Part shown: positions 10,296 through 23,037 of the stretch, piece after piece
Position numbering within the stretch: position 1 is the stretch's first letter
Layout of the letters: the number at the start of each line of letters is the position of its first letter
NCBI GenBank assembly: GCA_039105265.1
Contig: JAPFFF010000027.1
Location: 2,046,001-2,110,000, forward strand
From: Tritrichomonas musculus
Lineage: Eukaryota; Parabasalia; Tritrichomonadida; Tritrichomonadidae
DNA length: 64,000 nucleotides
Direction: 5' to 3'
Translations under genes and position numbers: made by a program
Notes under the pieces: generated by a model
Seen by the model: the letters and a program-made list of their open reading frames with translations, nothing else
Told to the model about the DNA's origin: nothing
The model's database searches: none

Positions 10296-13200
10296 TCAAT
10301 AATTAAAAAAGTTTGACATAAATAGATTTTTTTCTCTAAATGCTATAAAGAGCATCTTAGCTTGATCAGTAGTCATATTATCTCCAATGATCGTATAAAT
10401 GTCAAACACTATGTCTGGTTGTTTCATGAGAAGCTCGAAAATAGTTGTGTTATTAGAAAGAACGGCTAATTTTAGAGCTGATCGTCCATCTCCTCCTAGT
10501 TTATTAACATCTGTATTATCATTACTCAGCAAAATTTTTATTCTTCCAATATTTTCCTCTTCAATTGATCTATTCAAAGGTGTGTTTAAATCTTCCAAAA
10601 TAATATTTGTATCAATTTCAGGACGTTTTAATAAAAGATCAATGATATTGTCATTTTTATTCGAAAATGCAATTTGCAATGGCAACTTTTCTGTGTTTGT
10701 ATTAATATTTACATTAATTTCAGGATTTCTTAATAAAAGATTTACAATTTCTTCATTTTCTTTCTCAATTGCCAAATGCAATGCAGCTTCACCAGAATTT
10801 GTTTGAATATTCACATCAATATCTGGATTTTTCAATAAAGTTTTTACAAGTGCTATATCTTCATTATTTACAGCAAGATACAATGGTGATTCACCTTTGC
10901 TTGTTCTTCTGTTAACATCGATTTCTTGGCTCTTTAATAAAAGATAAGTAATTTCATCATATCTGTTTTCAATTGCAAAATGTAATGGCGATTTCGAATT
11001 TCTATGCAAATTAACATCTATTTTTGGATGCTTTAATAAAATCTCAACAATATCTGCTAGTTCATATTCAATAGCTAAAAATAATGGCGTGTCTCCTTTT
11101 GAGTTTGCCTTATTAATTTCAATTTTTGGATTATTTAATAAAAATTTAACGATTTCTTTCTCTCCTTCTTGAATGGCATAATGAAGGAGAGTCTGATCTT
11201 GAATTACAACATCATTAATACCAATCAAACCTTTATCAAGTAAAACTTGAATTGTTTTTATTTTTCCTTTATGAACAACAATTGGTAGAAAATAATCCAA
11301 ATCTAATTCAATATTTGGATTATTTAATAAAAGATCAATTATTTTATCATTTCCTTGTTCAAATGCAAGTGACAATGGTTCCTGATCAGAATTTTTAATA
11401 AGTTTTTCATCTTTGGCAGTTTCATAAATGTATTCTTTATATCCAAATCTATCGCATATTGAGTTCATTAATTCATCAATGTCATAAATGCGTGACTGAT
11501 AATTCACATCAATTTCAGGTTGCTTAAGAAGAAGTTCAACAATGTTATAATTCTTTTTCTCAACAGCATAAAATAGAGGTGTTCTTGTAGTTGTTCCTTT
11601 TGAGTTCAAAACCTCAATATCATTAACTCTCTCTTTTTTATAATAATATTGAATGTATTTGTTTATTGTGGATTCAAAATTAATATCAATATCTTTATCA
11701 GCTAATAAAATTTGAATGATTTCAATTGATCCATTTTTAATTGCAAGATCTAGTGCTGTTTTAGACGACTTTGTCTTAGTTACAAGACTTTCTTCATCTC
11801 CTTCATAAATGGCCTTAAAACTATAATATTCATAAAAAAACGAATATTCATTTATATAGACGTTTTCATGCTTCAACAAAAGTTTCACAATACTCTTGTT
11901 CTTTTTCTGAATAGCAATGAACAATGGCGTCTTTTCTTTTCTATTTATACATGTCTCAACGCCATCATTCCAATATTGTGACATTTCTTTCTTACTAATA
12001 AATTTCACTTTTTCTTTGGTCATTTGATCAGCTTTCTCTTTTTCAATCTCTTTCTCATCGTTGCTTTCAATACTTTTCATTTCTACATTCGTGTCCTTGT
12101 GCGATAGCAAAAGTGCCACTATATCTCTATTCTCCCTCTCAATTGCAATGTGCAAGGCTGCTTTCTTCATCCATTTGTTGCCATTCTTTATAACGACTAT
12201 TTGATTCACATCAATTTCTGGTCGTGCCAAAATAAATCGCGTCATTTTTAGTTGATCGTTCTGCACAGCTTTTGTAAGTAACGTTTCACCATCCATCATT
12301 TCATTAAAATCGAAATTGAAGGATTCAGAATAAACTTTCATCAGGTCAACCAAATTAAACTCAACCAACTTAAAGAATAATTTTTTCACATCATAAACCG
12401 CTTTGATGAACTCAAAATTTAAAAATTGAATAAGATCCAAATCACCACAATTATTGAAAGAATCATCAAAGTTTTCTGAATTCTTCTTATTTTTTGATTT
12501 GCTCTTGCTTTTGCTTTGAATGTAAATGGCAATTTCGTTGTGATAACATTTGATTGCCTCTTTGATGCAGATATCGTATGATGAAGAAGGAGGCTCAATT
12601 TTGTTTTGTTCTAATATGTGAATTATTTCTAGACTGTTTCCGTGGACTGCAAAGAGCCACAATCGCGAATTCAATTGAACTCCGTTTGATTGCAGATATT
12701 TGAATATTTCAACGGAGCCAAAAAAAGCTGCATATTCAATTAATGTCACTTCCTTTTGTTCTATTAAGAATATATTTGATTCATATTGAGAATGAGTAAT
12801 TTGACTAGTCAAAGGGTAATTTTTACCCTCTATAAAATTGATGAAATATTCAATCAAATCTTTACGAATTATTTCGCAAATTTCGTCTTCATTTTCTCCA
12901 TTTTGACGGTTTTCTTCAAAATTTTCAGGTATTTCAATGGATTTGTTTTTTATAAATGGATTGATTTCTCGGTAAAAAAATCGTGAGTATTTAGCGGTTT
13001 TATATCGATATGATATTATTTTGGAAGATATCATTTTGTCTACAAATATGAGATTGTTTTTAATAAGAAAAAGAAGTATTACTTTATTCTCTAGGAATAA
13101 ATCGAATATTTCATTGTTAGAAAAATATTTGGGTATATCATCTTGAAAAAATTTTAATATTTGCTCGATTTTAGGGGTGAAATTAGTTGTTCGGTAATGA

Positions 13201-13388
13201 TTATTAGCAACATTAGAAAGAATATTAATAAAAGTTTTGAATTCTTCAGGTTTTTCAGAGAGTTTTTCATTAGTTAATGTCTGGATCAAATTTGAAAAAA
13301 TTTCTTCTTTATCTTCTTCATTCTCAAGAAATTCTAGAAAGATTCGTTGAAATAAGCACATTTTCTCTAAGAATTCATCGATTTTCAT
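10296..13388 (-). CDS. DUF3447-type ankyrin repeat protein
   Basis: This 1030-residue protein is an intact member of the large trichomonad ankyrin family. About 200 N-terminal helical residues precede the family signature (LIEYAAFFGSVEIFKYL... AIKCYHNEIA). A Lys/Ser-rich linker and many ankyrin repeats follow to near the C-terminus, each with T-P-L-x-x-A-I, I-V-x-L-L-L and D-V-N. Several inter-repeat loops are unusually long, for example between D-I-N and T-P-L near 11,600-11,700. No membrane segment is seen. The role is presumably as a protein-binding scaffold; the partner is unknown. Broken paralogues lie at 19.3-27.0 kb and 43.5-44.8 kb. Confidence 0.92.
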   Translation of the reverse strand: MKIDEFLEKMCLFQRIFLEFLENEEDKEEIFSNLIQTLTNEKLSEKPEEFKTFINILSNVANNHYRTTNFTPKIEQILKFFQDDIPKYFSNNEIFDLFLENKVILLFLIKNNLIFVDKMISSKIISYRYKTAKYSRFFYREINPFIKNKSIEIPENFEENRQNGENEDEICEIIRKDLIEYFINFIEGKNYPLTSQITHSQYESNIFLIEQKEVTLIEYAAFFGSVEIFKYLQSNGVQLNSRLWLFAVHGNSLEIIHILEQNKIEPPSSSYDICIKEAIKCYHNEIAIYIQSKSKSKSKNKKNSENFDDSFNNCGDLDLIQFLNFEFIKAVYDVKKLFFKLVEFNLVDLMKVYSESFNFDFNEMMDGETLLTKAVQNDQLKMTRFILARPEIDVNQIVVIKNGNKWMKKAALHIAIERENRDIVALLLSHKDTNVEMKSIESNDEKEIEKEKADQMTKEKVKFISKKEMSQYWNDGVETCINRKEKTPLFIAIQKKNKSIVKLLLKHENVYINEYSFFYEYYSFKAIYEGDEESLVTKTKSSKTALDLAIKNGSIEIIQILLADKDIDINFESTINKYIQYYYKKERVNDIEVLNSKGTTTRTPLFYAVEKKNYNIVELLLKQPEIDVNYQSRIYDIDELMNSICDRFGYKEYIYETAKDEKLIKNSDQEPLSLAFEQGNDKIIDLLLNNPNIELDLDYFLPIVVHKGKIKTIQVLLDKGLIGINDVVIQDQTLLHYAIQEGEKEIVKFLLNNPKIEINKANSKGDTPLFLAIEYELADIVEILLKHPKIDVNLHRNSKSPLHFAIENRYDEITYLLLKSQEIDVNRRTSKGESPLYLAVNNEDIALVKTLLKNPDIDVNIQTNSGEAALHLAIEKENEEIVNLLLRNPEINVNINTNTEKLPLQIAFSNKNDNIIDLLLKRPEIDTNIILEDLNTPLNRSIEEENIGRIKILLSNDNTDVNKLGGDGRSALKLAVLSNNTTIFELLMKQPDIVFDIYTIIGDNMTTDQAKMLFIAFREKNLFMSNFFNY

Positions 13389-13851
13389 TACTAAAAATAA
13401 AAAATGAAATCATTATTTGAATGAAACATTCACTTGTGAAGTATTTTACTTTTTTTTTTTTTGTTTTGTAATTAAAATAAAATAATTTGTGGTAAGACCG
13501 TGACATTTTGATCTTCAAAGAACTTTTTGAATAGAAAAAATTTTATCTATGAAGGCAAAGGGATGTTGTCAAAGTTTTATAAAACTCGTGATATTAATCG
13601 AATTTAATCATATCAGGCTAAACCTTGTCAAAACTGTGGCATATTCATTTGTTTTTTTAATGAATATACAATATCTGAAATATGATAAAGATTATCTATT
13701 TATATTTGATATTTTTTTCATATTAAGAAATTTTAAATTAAAATTTCTTTTTTTATGTAATAAATCTTTATTTTTTTGAGATATTCATATTTTTAAGAAA
13801 TACTAAAATTTGCTAAAAAAATTTCACCTTAAGGTGAAAATAAGAGAATTA
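13389..13851. other. Divergent intergenic region
   Basis: About 460 bp lie between two divergent genes, each with its own initiator at its edge. A small open frame at 13549-13779 is AT-rich and has no features, so I do not call it. Confidence 0.5.
13402..13407 (-). promoter_or_regulatory. Initiator (Inr) TCATTT
   Basis: Minus-strand TCATTT, 13 bases upstream of the ankyrin gene ATG. Confidence 0.55.
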
Positions 13852-13857
13852 TCATTT
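13852..13857 (+). promoter_or_regulatory. Initiator (Inr) TCATTT
   Basis: TCATTT ends 3 bases before the ATG at 13861. It favours that start over the in-frame ATG at 13810. Confidence 0.6.
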
Positions 13858-13860
13858 GTG

Positions 13861-16800
13861 ATGGATTCAAGTATAGAAAATGATGAAAATGGTTTGGTTC
13901 TAATTGATTTAAATCAATATACACGTTTAGAAGGAATTGGATATGGTGGATTTGCGAGAATATATATGATAGAAGAAAAATCAACAAAAAAGATTTTTGC
14001 TGCAAAAGTATTTGACAGAAATGGTACTACTAGTTTTGAAGAAATGAAAATGTTTTATAAAGAAATAGAAATTATGTCAAAACTCAAATCACCATTCATC
14101 ATCAAATTTATCGGATATATAGTTTACATGATTTTGAACACAAGCCGAATCATGTTATCATCATGGAATATGCTGGAAACAGCTCATTATCAGATATTCT
14201 AGAAAAAGCACGAAAAGGTCTAGCGCCGAATGAATGGACCGAAACCAAAAAATTAATTTTCATCTACTCGCTGGCTTTGGGACTAGCTCACATACACTCG
14301 CAGAACATTATCCACCGTGATATAAAGCCAGGAAACATACTTCTCGATGACTATTTGTTACCCAAAATTTCTGATTTTGGTCTTTCTGCAATCGGACAAG
14401 AGGATCTTGATATCCAATATATAGGGACACCAGTTTACATGGCCCCAGAAATTATTCAAGGCGAAAAGCATTCAAAACAAGTTGATGTTTTTTCGTTCGC
14501 ACTTGTTGTTTATGAAATTGTCACTTTAAATTTGCCATATGATAAAAATGTAGCCGGACGAGGCGATATTTCAAAAGCGCGTGTAAATGGAAAAAGACCA
14601 CAAATTGATGAAATTGTGCCGAAAGCATTTCGAAGGCTTATAACTAAATGCTGGGCACAGGATCCACAAGACAGGCCGACATTCAATCAAATTGTGAAAA
14701 TACTAAAGAGTGACAGAGGATTCATTACTGACATGGTTGATAAGCAAGAATATTTGGATTTCATTTACTTTATTGATCACCATGACGGTGAAGCTGTCTT
14801 CTCATTTCCAAAGGTTCAAATTGACTTCAAAGCAGGCAAAGAACTTTTGGTTGATTTGGATGAAATTGATTTGAATTTGTATGAAAAAGAGGAATTCATC
14901 GGAGAAGGACAATTCCGAAAAGTCTTTAAAATAAGAAATAAAACAACTGGAGCTATTTTTGCAGCCAAAGAAAACAAGCTTCTTTTGGAAAATTGCGATG
15001 GTGATCAAATCAAGAATCTTTCGAATGAAATAAACATTCTTTACAAGTTGAAGGATTCGCCTTTAATTGTTAATTTCATTGGATTCAATCAACTCAACTT
15101 CAAAACAGAGACAAAGCCGACAATCATCACCGAATTCATTAAAAACACATCTTTGCAAAGCATTATTGACTTAAATAATTCTGGTTTAAAGCCTCCTGAA
15201 TGGAGTTACACAAAATTGTTAATTGTTACTCATGGAATTGCTTCAGGAATGTCTTTCTTGCACTCTTTAAATATCCTTCATCGTGATCTCAAGCCAGAAA
15301 ACGTCTTTTTGGATGAGTTTTTATTCCCAAAAATCGGAGATTTCGGCCTTTCGAAAGAAATACCAAAAGATGGAAATCCTCCTCCTTCTTCCAGTAATGT
15401 TGGAACACCTGCATTCATGTCACCTGAGATATTTGAAAAATACGAATATAGTAAAGCAAGTGATGTTTATGCCTTTTCAATTCTTCTGTATTCAATTGCT
15501 ACTTTTGAAAGTCCTTTTGAAGGACTCACTTTTTATAATCTTCCTTCTAGAGTTATAAATGGTACCAGGCCTGTCTTTCACGCTGATGTTCCGAACTGTT
15601 TTAAGGAGTTAATCACGCAATGTTGGCAAGGCGACCCAAAAAAGAGACCAACTTTTGACCAAATTGTCAACGATCTTAGAAATAATGAAGAATTTCTTCT
15701 TGAAGAAGAAGTTGATGAAGATGAATTTAAGAATTACATTAAATTCGTCAATGATCATAAAGTAAATGATTCATTTAAAAAAGTTACCCTTAATTTGGAA
15801 GAGTTGAGAAGAATTCAAGAAAATGACCCTGTTTTGAATGTGCCATATTTGGACCTGAGCAAATATGAGAAGAAAAAAGCAATCAAAAAAGTTGACTATT
15901 TCAAGATTTATGAAATCAAACATAAAGAAACAAACATTCTTTATGAAGCCAAAATTTCAACAATTAAAATAGCAAAATTGTCAAAGAATGATATCATTCA
16001 TTTATCAAGAGAAACTAACATTCTATCGCAATTGAATCATCCAACATATATAAAATTCATCGGATACAGTCCAATTGATTTCAACATGCGTCCAATGCCT
16101 GTTCTTGTCAATGAGATGCCTCCGAATAAGTCTTTGAATGATCTCCTCAATAAAGAAAGAAATAAAGAACATCTAAACGAATGGGATGAAACGAAAAGAT
16201 TAATTTGTATCTTCGGAATAGTTGCTGGAATGTCCTTCCTTCATCTTCATGATATTATTCATCGAAACTTGTCACCTGAAAGCATCTTCTTCGATGAACA
16301 TCTGTTTCCAAAAATCGGAAATTTCGGTCTCTTGACACGAATTCACACAGTTGAAACTATAACTTATCAATCATCAGTTGGGGTTAAAGGACGTCCGAAT
16401 TATTCAGCACCAGAAGTCCTTGAATCAAATGAATATTCAAAAAGAAGCGATGTTTACGCATTCGCTTTGGTTGTCTTCGAGTTGTTGACTCTGGAAGTTC
16501 CTTTCAAAAATTTGAGCAACATTAACTCAATCTACAACGAAGTGGTGTCAAGAGGATTGAGGCCTAGTTTTAATGTTAACGTGGATGAGCCTTTTCGCAA
16601 GCTAATTGAAAAGTGTTGGTCTCAGAATCCAAACGAACGTCCTTCATTCGATGAAATTGAAAGTATGCTGAAGAACGATAAAAAATTCATCACAAGAAAT
16701 GTCAATGAACAAGCCTTCCGCGATTATGTCAACCACATTGAACAGTCAGAGGCTGAATTTTATTCGATGAATCGAGTTGTCAATTTTAATAATCTCATCA

Positions 16801-18569
16801 ACAAGAAAGAAGAAACACCAAAAGAAAGCTCAGAAAATAACAAACCAAAAGATAAAGATAAAGAAACCAAACCTCAAGATAAAGATAAAGAAACCAAACC
16901 TAAAGATAAAGATAAAGAAACCAAACCTCAAGATAAAGATAAAGAAACCAAACCTCAAGATAAAGATAAAGAAACCAAACCAAAAGATAAAGATAAAGAA
17001 ACCAAACCTCAAGATAAAGATAAAGAAGCCAAACCAAAAGATAAAGATAAAGAAACCAAACCTAAAGATAAAGATAAAGAAACCAAACCTCAAGATAAAG
17101 ATAAAGAAACCAAACCTCAAGATAAAGATAAAGAAACCAAACCTAAAGATAAAGATAAAGAAGTCAAACCAAAAGATAAAGATAAAGAAACCAAACCTCA
17201 AGATAAAGATAAAGAAGTCAAACCAAAAGATAAAGATAAAGAAACCAAACCTCAAGATAAAGATAAAGAAGTCAAACCTAAAGATAAAGATAAAGAAACC
17301 AAACCTCAAGATAAAGATAAAGAAGTCAAACCAAAAGATAAAGATAAAGAAACCAAACCTCAAGATAAAGATAAAGAAGTCAAACCAAAAGATAAAGATA
17401 AAGAAACCAAACCTCAAGATAAAGATAAAGAAGTCAAACCAAAAGATAAAGATAAAGAAACCAAACCTAAAGATAAAGATAAAGAAACCAAACCTCAAGA
17501 TAAAGATAAAGAAACCAAACCTCAAGATAAAGATAAAGAAACCAAACCTCAAGATAAAGATAAAGAAGTCAAACCTAAAGATAAAGATAAAGAAACCAAA
17601 CCTCAAGATAAAGATAAAGAATCTAAAATGTTAAATAAAAATTTGAAGTATGATGCCAAAATTGAGAATTCTTTGAAGAAGATAATGAGTAAAGAGTTCA
17701 TCGGAAACATTGGTGCTGACTTAATTGCTATTCTTCTTAATGATTCAACTTGTATTGACTCATCTGCAGTATTCACAAGCTACAAAGTGAAGATTGAGAC
17801 TGATTTCATCCTCATCAAAATCCTCAAACGAAAAGATGACTACAACACACAGAGAGGCAAACAAGAAGAGCTGAAAAATTTTGGCCAGTTCATAAGCGAG
17901 TACAGAGGAGTCAATGACTTAGGGCATCCAAACATTGGGAAGATTTTTGGCTTTTTTGAAGGCAACAAAAATCATCCTCCAACTGTTCTCTTTGAGTATT
18001 TTCCAAGGAGTTTGAAAGATGCCATTCACACACTTGACGATGCTTATTTGGTGACAATTATCTTTGAGATTGCGCATGCAATGGATCTTGCTCATTTATA
18101 TCATTTGATTCATCTAAATTTGAATCCAGAGAACATTTTTATTGATGAAGAAAACCACGCAAAAATAACTGGATTTGGAATTGATAATTTTTTGAACAGC
18201 ACTGAGCAAGTTGGCTTAGATTATTCTGTTTTTTGTCTGCCTCAGGAAGTTCTTGAAAACAAAAAGTGTGATGAGAAAGTTGATGTGTTTTCTTTCGGCA
18301 TGATAATGCTCTTCATTGTAACAAGAGGAAAAGGTCCTTTCTTATCTCGCGATGATATCAAATCAGAAAAGATTCCACGGAAACCAAAAAATGTGAAAGA
18401 AATATCACATAAAATTATTCGGAATTGCCTATTGTATTCGCCCGAAAAAAGACCAAAATTTAAAGAGATTGTTAAATTTATAAAGAAAAGTAATTTTGAA
18501 TTGATTGAAGGAGTTGAAAGCAAAGTTGAATTCATCAAAAATCACCTTAGATCTAACAATAAAACATAA
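13861..18569 (+). pseudogene. Four-domain TKL kinase/pseudokinase protein, frameshifted in the first kinase domain
   Basis: Four kinase folds lie in tandem. Domain 1 (about 13912-14720) has a Gly-rich loop, AAK, HRDIKPGN, DFG and APE. Domain 2 (about 14877-15700) has GEGQF, AAKE, HRDLKPEN and DFG. Both look catalytic. Domain 3 (about 15856-16690) has HRNLSPES and NFG in place of HRD and DFG. Domain 4 (about 17690-18500) has HLNLNPEN and GFG, so both are pseudokinases. A Lys/Asp/Glu minisatellite separates domains 3 and 4. An extra AT in the ATATAT run at 14115-14120 shifts the frame in domain 1; the second frame (from 14121) then stays open to the stop. It could be a recent pseudogene, an assembly error, or be expressed from the ATG at 14163, which would lack the first ATP-binding lobe. 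Confidence 0.85.
16843..17625 (+). repeat. 27-bp minisatellite, about 29 copies, coding
   Basis: About 29 uninterrupted copies of a 27-bp unit encode the nine residues KP(K/Q)DKDKE(T/V/A). A two-unit higher-order pattern, KPKDKDKET then KPQDKDKEV, recurs through the middle of the array, which points to unequal exchange of 54-bp dimers. The period is a multiple of three, so length changes keep the frame. Long open frames on both strands here are by-products of the repeat. Confidence 0.95.
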
Positions 18570-19325
18570 CCATTTAAAAATGGTTTGTTAATCCATTTCA
18601 TACTTAAAATTGTTGTTATTTAAAATAACCATATCACTTATTGCATATTTCCATCAACTTTTATTATTAATGCTTTATTTAATGACAAATGCTTTCTAAT
18701 GATTATCCTCGGAAACTCTTCAATTTCATTGATAGATTTTCTTGAAAATGAAAGGCTGATTTTTTGAAAGCCAAAATTTATTTCAATGATTTTTAAAAGA
18801 TCAGGACTTCTAGAGCAAAATAGTTTACATATTTTTATTGATTCCACTTTTTGATCCAAATCCAATTTTCACACTAGCAATTTGAATAGAATCAAATGAA
18901 GATAAAAGTTTATTAAAGCATAATGTTTAATTTAGTTTAATATTTTTGTTTTAAAAAATTTTTAGATTCCACAACATTAATAATTGATTCAATTTAAAAT
19001 TTTAACAAAAATTATAAACAAAAAGTATAGTCTAGAGCAAAACCCCCTATCAAATCTTTATATAAAAGAGTTAGAAACATTATATTATATATACACATAG
19101 AAAAAATATTAATCCCTTCCTCGATGTTTTTTTTTTTTTTTTTCATTATCAAAATTGAATAAGTCTTTCAAAAAATTGTGTGAATATATATATGACAGCT
19201 CAAATTCTTTCAAAAATTTTTGATAATATCAAATAATCAACTTTTTGAGCTGGCATATTTTTTTTTTTTTTTTATTCAAAAAAAGTCTGTATAAGTTTAA
19301 TTGAAATAAGTTGTAGTTCATAAAT
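18570..19325. other. Intergenic region with no supported gene
   Basis: About 755 bp. A minus-strand open frame at 18638-18865 is weakly protein-like but matches nothing I recognise. Short stretches near 18890-18975 resemble 27660-27760 (AAATGAAGATA...AAGATTCC..CAACATT), so both may be remnants of one repeat. There are two long T runs. Confidence 0.4.
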
Positions 19326-20478
19326 ATGAGCATCAAAACATATACAGAAAAAATGAAAATAATATATGATGGCTTCATAGATTTTCTAGATAATGAAGAT
19401 AGCATCGAAGAAGAGTTTATTTATTTTAACACTATTTTAGAAAAACAAAATATCAAAGAAAATCCAAATGACCTCAGGTTATTTCTTCATTTATTAGTGA
19501 ATGTTTCCAATAATCATCATCGAAAAATAAATTTTTATAAGGAGATTGAAAAGATTCTTATCTCTTTCAAATATGAATTAAAGCGATTCTATTCAAATAC
19601 CAGATTATATAACATTTTTAAAAGCAACAAAAAGTTACTTTTATTCATCATCAATGAAAAGCTAATAATCGATTATTACATTTTGAAGAATATGATAAAA
19701 GGTAAATATTACGTATATAATTATCCACAGTACTTTGCACCAGAAATCAAACATTTCGTGAATGAAAACTTTCATTCATCAAGAATATATTTCAATGCAT
19801 TAAAAAATATAATAAATAAAGATTTACCCGCTGATTTTGAAGAAAATCGTTTACAAGGAGAAAATGAGAAAAAAATTTGCGAGATGATTCGAGATGATAA
19901 AATTATTGATTTCATTACATATGTCAACAAAACCAATTATTCTTTGAAATCGCATATTTCACCATCTATTTATGAAACAAACTCATTCTTGATTAAAAAG
20001 CAAGTAAAAAAAACAAAATATATGATACAAAATGATGAAGAAGAAAATCCAACGTTGATTGAATATGCAACATTTTTGTGGATCAATTCAAATTTTTAAA
20101 TACTTACTTCTTAATAATGTAAAATTGACACCTTCATTATGGATTTATGCAATCCATTCCAACAATCCAGACATAATTCATATCCTTGAAGAAAATCATG
20201 TTAATTTACTAAACTATGAAGAATGCATGAAAGAAGCAATCAAATGCCATCACAACAATTTATCAGAGTACCTCCAAAATAATTATTCTCATATTTGTGA
20301 TGAGAATCCAAATGCATTTTTCAATATTGGGCTAAAATACTACAATTTTTCATATATTCAGTATGACTTAATCAAAGAAGATACTTTTTATATGATATGC
20401 ATGTTTGATTATTATTCTTTCGTTGAATTAATTCTCAAAGACAAAAGTATTGATATGAACCAAAAAATCATTTCTTAA
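19326..20478 (+). pseudogene. DUF3447 ankyrin gene, N-terminal part, frameshifted
   Basis: The first 250 or so residues align by eye with the N-terminal region of the intact ankyrin protein at 10296-13388: VSNNHHRKINF, FEENRLQGENE, SIYETNSFL, then LIEYA. One extra T in the T run just before 20080 shifts the frame at the family signature. The second frame then carries GSIQIFKYL, LWIYAIHSNN and EAIKCHHNNL. The frame ends at 20478 after ...KSIDMNQKIIS, exactly where ankyrin repeats should begin. Isolated ankyrin units continue downstream for 6.5 kb. Confidence 0.85.
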
Positions 20479-21574
20479 ATCATTGTTTCATAGAATTTCT
20501 TGTTTAATATATTAATATAATTTAATTTCAAAGAATTCAGTGGCATTCTAAATCAAATAAATTGAATAAAATTTTTTGTCAAAAAACAATAATACTGTTT
20601 CAAAAGCAAATATTGAATGAAATTTAATATATTTGTTATTAAAACACCTCTTTATCTATTAGTTGAAAAAGAAAATATTGAAATTATTAAACTTTTATGG
20701 TCATACGATAAATTTGATATTAATTATAAATGTGGAATTCAATAGCACACAGTTTTATAGCATTTATTAATCAATATTATCATGGAATTAAAAATTATAA
20801 ATATATAAAACACCTTTTTATCTAGCTGTTGAAAAAGAAAACATTGAAATTATTAAACTTTTATTATCAAATAATAAACTTGATATCAATATTCCATGTA
20901 TTTTCATTGATAATTTTAAACAATATTAGGCTTCAAACAATTTTTTGACATTTATCATAAAATAGTTCAATTTCATTCAAAAATTTGGTTTTTTTTATAA
21001 CATTCACATGATTATAATTCCATTATATTTTGCATTAAATATTTTTATGACGTTTTATATTAGACAATTCAATGTAATTTATCATTAATAATTCAATTAC
21101 ATTTAAAATAATATTTTTCAATTACTTTTATAATTATACATTAATGACATTTAATATTAAATGATTATATTACTTTTAACATTTTATGTTTGAATGAAAT
21201 TTGGCATCCAATAATTTAATTTAATTTATTATCAAATTATATAATAGAATTAAATTATAATTAATTCAATAGCATTCAAAACAAGATTATTAAATACTAT
21301 TCCAAATTAAATTTTTAAGTGAAATTTTATTATAAAATAACATAACACCATTTTTTTTAGCTGTTGACAAAGGAAACATGGAAATTACGAAACTTTTATT
21401 ATCAAATGACAGTCTTGATATTAATTTTCTATGTATTTGCAACCACTTTTTGCATAAAATTCAAAAACTAATATTTTAATTTCATTCAACAATTAAAATT
21501 TTAATAATATTAAAAAGACAAAAATTCAATGTCATTCAGCATTTTATATTTTCATGAAATTTAAGAAATAAGTA

Positions 21575-23037
21575 TAGTTGGTGGACATAATTCTGTTTTG
21601 GAGACATAATTATGTTTTCACATCATTTCTATATATTCAAATTGGACTTTTAAAAAAACAATTGTAGAACAATTAATATCATATTGGATACATTTTATTC
21701 CCCGATTTTCATTCACTTTTATCAAACTAAATTTGATCATAAATATGATATCGAATTTTTAATTTCTGAATATTTTTTTATTATTTGAAAAAAATTATAA
21801 TTTACTTTTCATCTATAATTAAAATGTATCATTATTATTTATTGAAATAAAATAGATAATTAGAAAAAATGGTTTCATTTTCATTTCACTACTCAAAAAA
21901 CTCATTTCATATCACATTTCATGCTTTTACCATAAAAAAAAGGTTGTTTTAATTTGCTCTAACATAGTTATTATTTTAGAATATAATGTATATATTATAT
22001 TTTAGAAAAAAATTTATTGAAATAATAATTATATAAAAAGAAAAAGTGTTTTCAAAATATGACAAAAAACATTCATACAAAATTACTAATTTTGAAAAAT
22101 GAGTTTATTTCATTTCAAATTAGATGCAGTATTAATCATCTATATGATGCATATAATATATTAAATATAATAATATGGTTGAAAAAGGATCAATCTTGGA
22201 AAAATTTCATTTTTCTTTTTTTATTCAAAATCATTCATAAATCACTCATACATAATTGATATGATTTCAGAATTACATTATTTGATAATACATACAATGA
22301 AATATATTATTAATCCTCTAAAAATCATTGTTGCCCATCAAGATTTCAGGTTTTTCTAAGAAATATACAAATTACACTTTTTTATTTTTTTCTATTATAA
22401 TAGCATTAAAAATAGCAATTAATCAATAAATATTAGGTAAGTATAGAAGAACTATTAAAATAATGAAAATAATTTCTCAATGTCTAAAATTGAAAGTCTT
22501 TTTCAGTTATTTCAGAAGTTACTCTTTTTCATTAAGGTAATAGATCTTGAGTAGAACAGCCAATTTTATTCTTTCAATATCATTATACTATATGCATTAT
22601 ATCAAATATTTAAATAAAAATTTAAAAGTTTTTATTTTTTATTGGAAAAAAACAAAAAAGTGATATGATTTTTAACTTTATTTTGTGCATCAAAATTTTC
22701 TTATATGAAAGTTTTTAGATATCAATTATCTGACAAAATTATATCATTACTGATTATGAATTAATGATATTATTATTAAATCCCAAGTTTCAATTATTGA
22801 GAATAAAATAAGCATTTTAACTTTTTTTTACATTAATGGCAAAATTTCATATTAATCACAAATATAATAGCTCATTTAATTAAATAATGATGTACATAAA
22901 ATACATTAATAAAGTATATAATATTATCAAATTATCTTTAAAAAGTATTGAGAAAAATGTGTTTTATTTTTGTGTACCATTCAAAAAGTTGAGCAAACAT
23001 GATTATGTCCCAAAAACATAATTATGTCCACCAACTA
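21575..23037. mobile_element. Tc1/mariner-like TIR element, non-autonomous, 1.46 kb
   Basis: The ends TAGTTGGTGGACATAATT and its inverse are flanked by TA dinucleotides (21573-21574, 23038-23039). Each TIR carries a subterminal direct repeat (GACATAATT.TGTTTT). No transposase frame is present. The terminal TAGTTGGTGGA is shared with the foldback element at 33332-35261, so both belong to one family. It interrupts the dispersed ankyrin locus between two units. Confidence 0.75.

Noticed and set aside
16777-17634. Long open frames on both strands over the minisatellite
   Set aside because: They are by-products of a 27-bp repeat without stops; only the KPxDKDKE frame is continuous with kinase domains.
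18638-18865. 75-residue minus-strand frame
   Set aside because: No initiator, no recognisable family and no conserved pattern; left as unassigned intergenic DNA.
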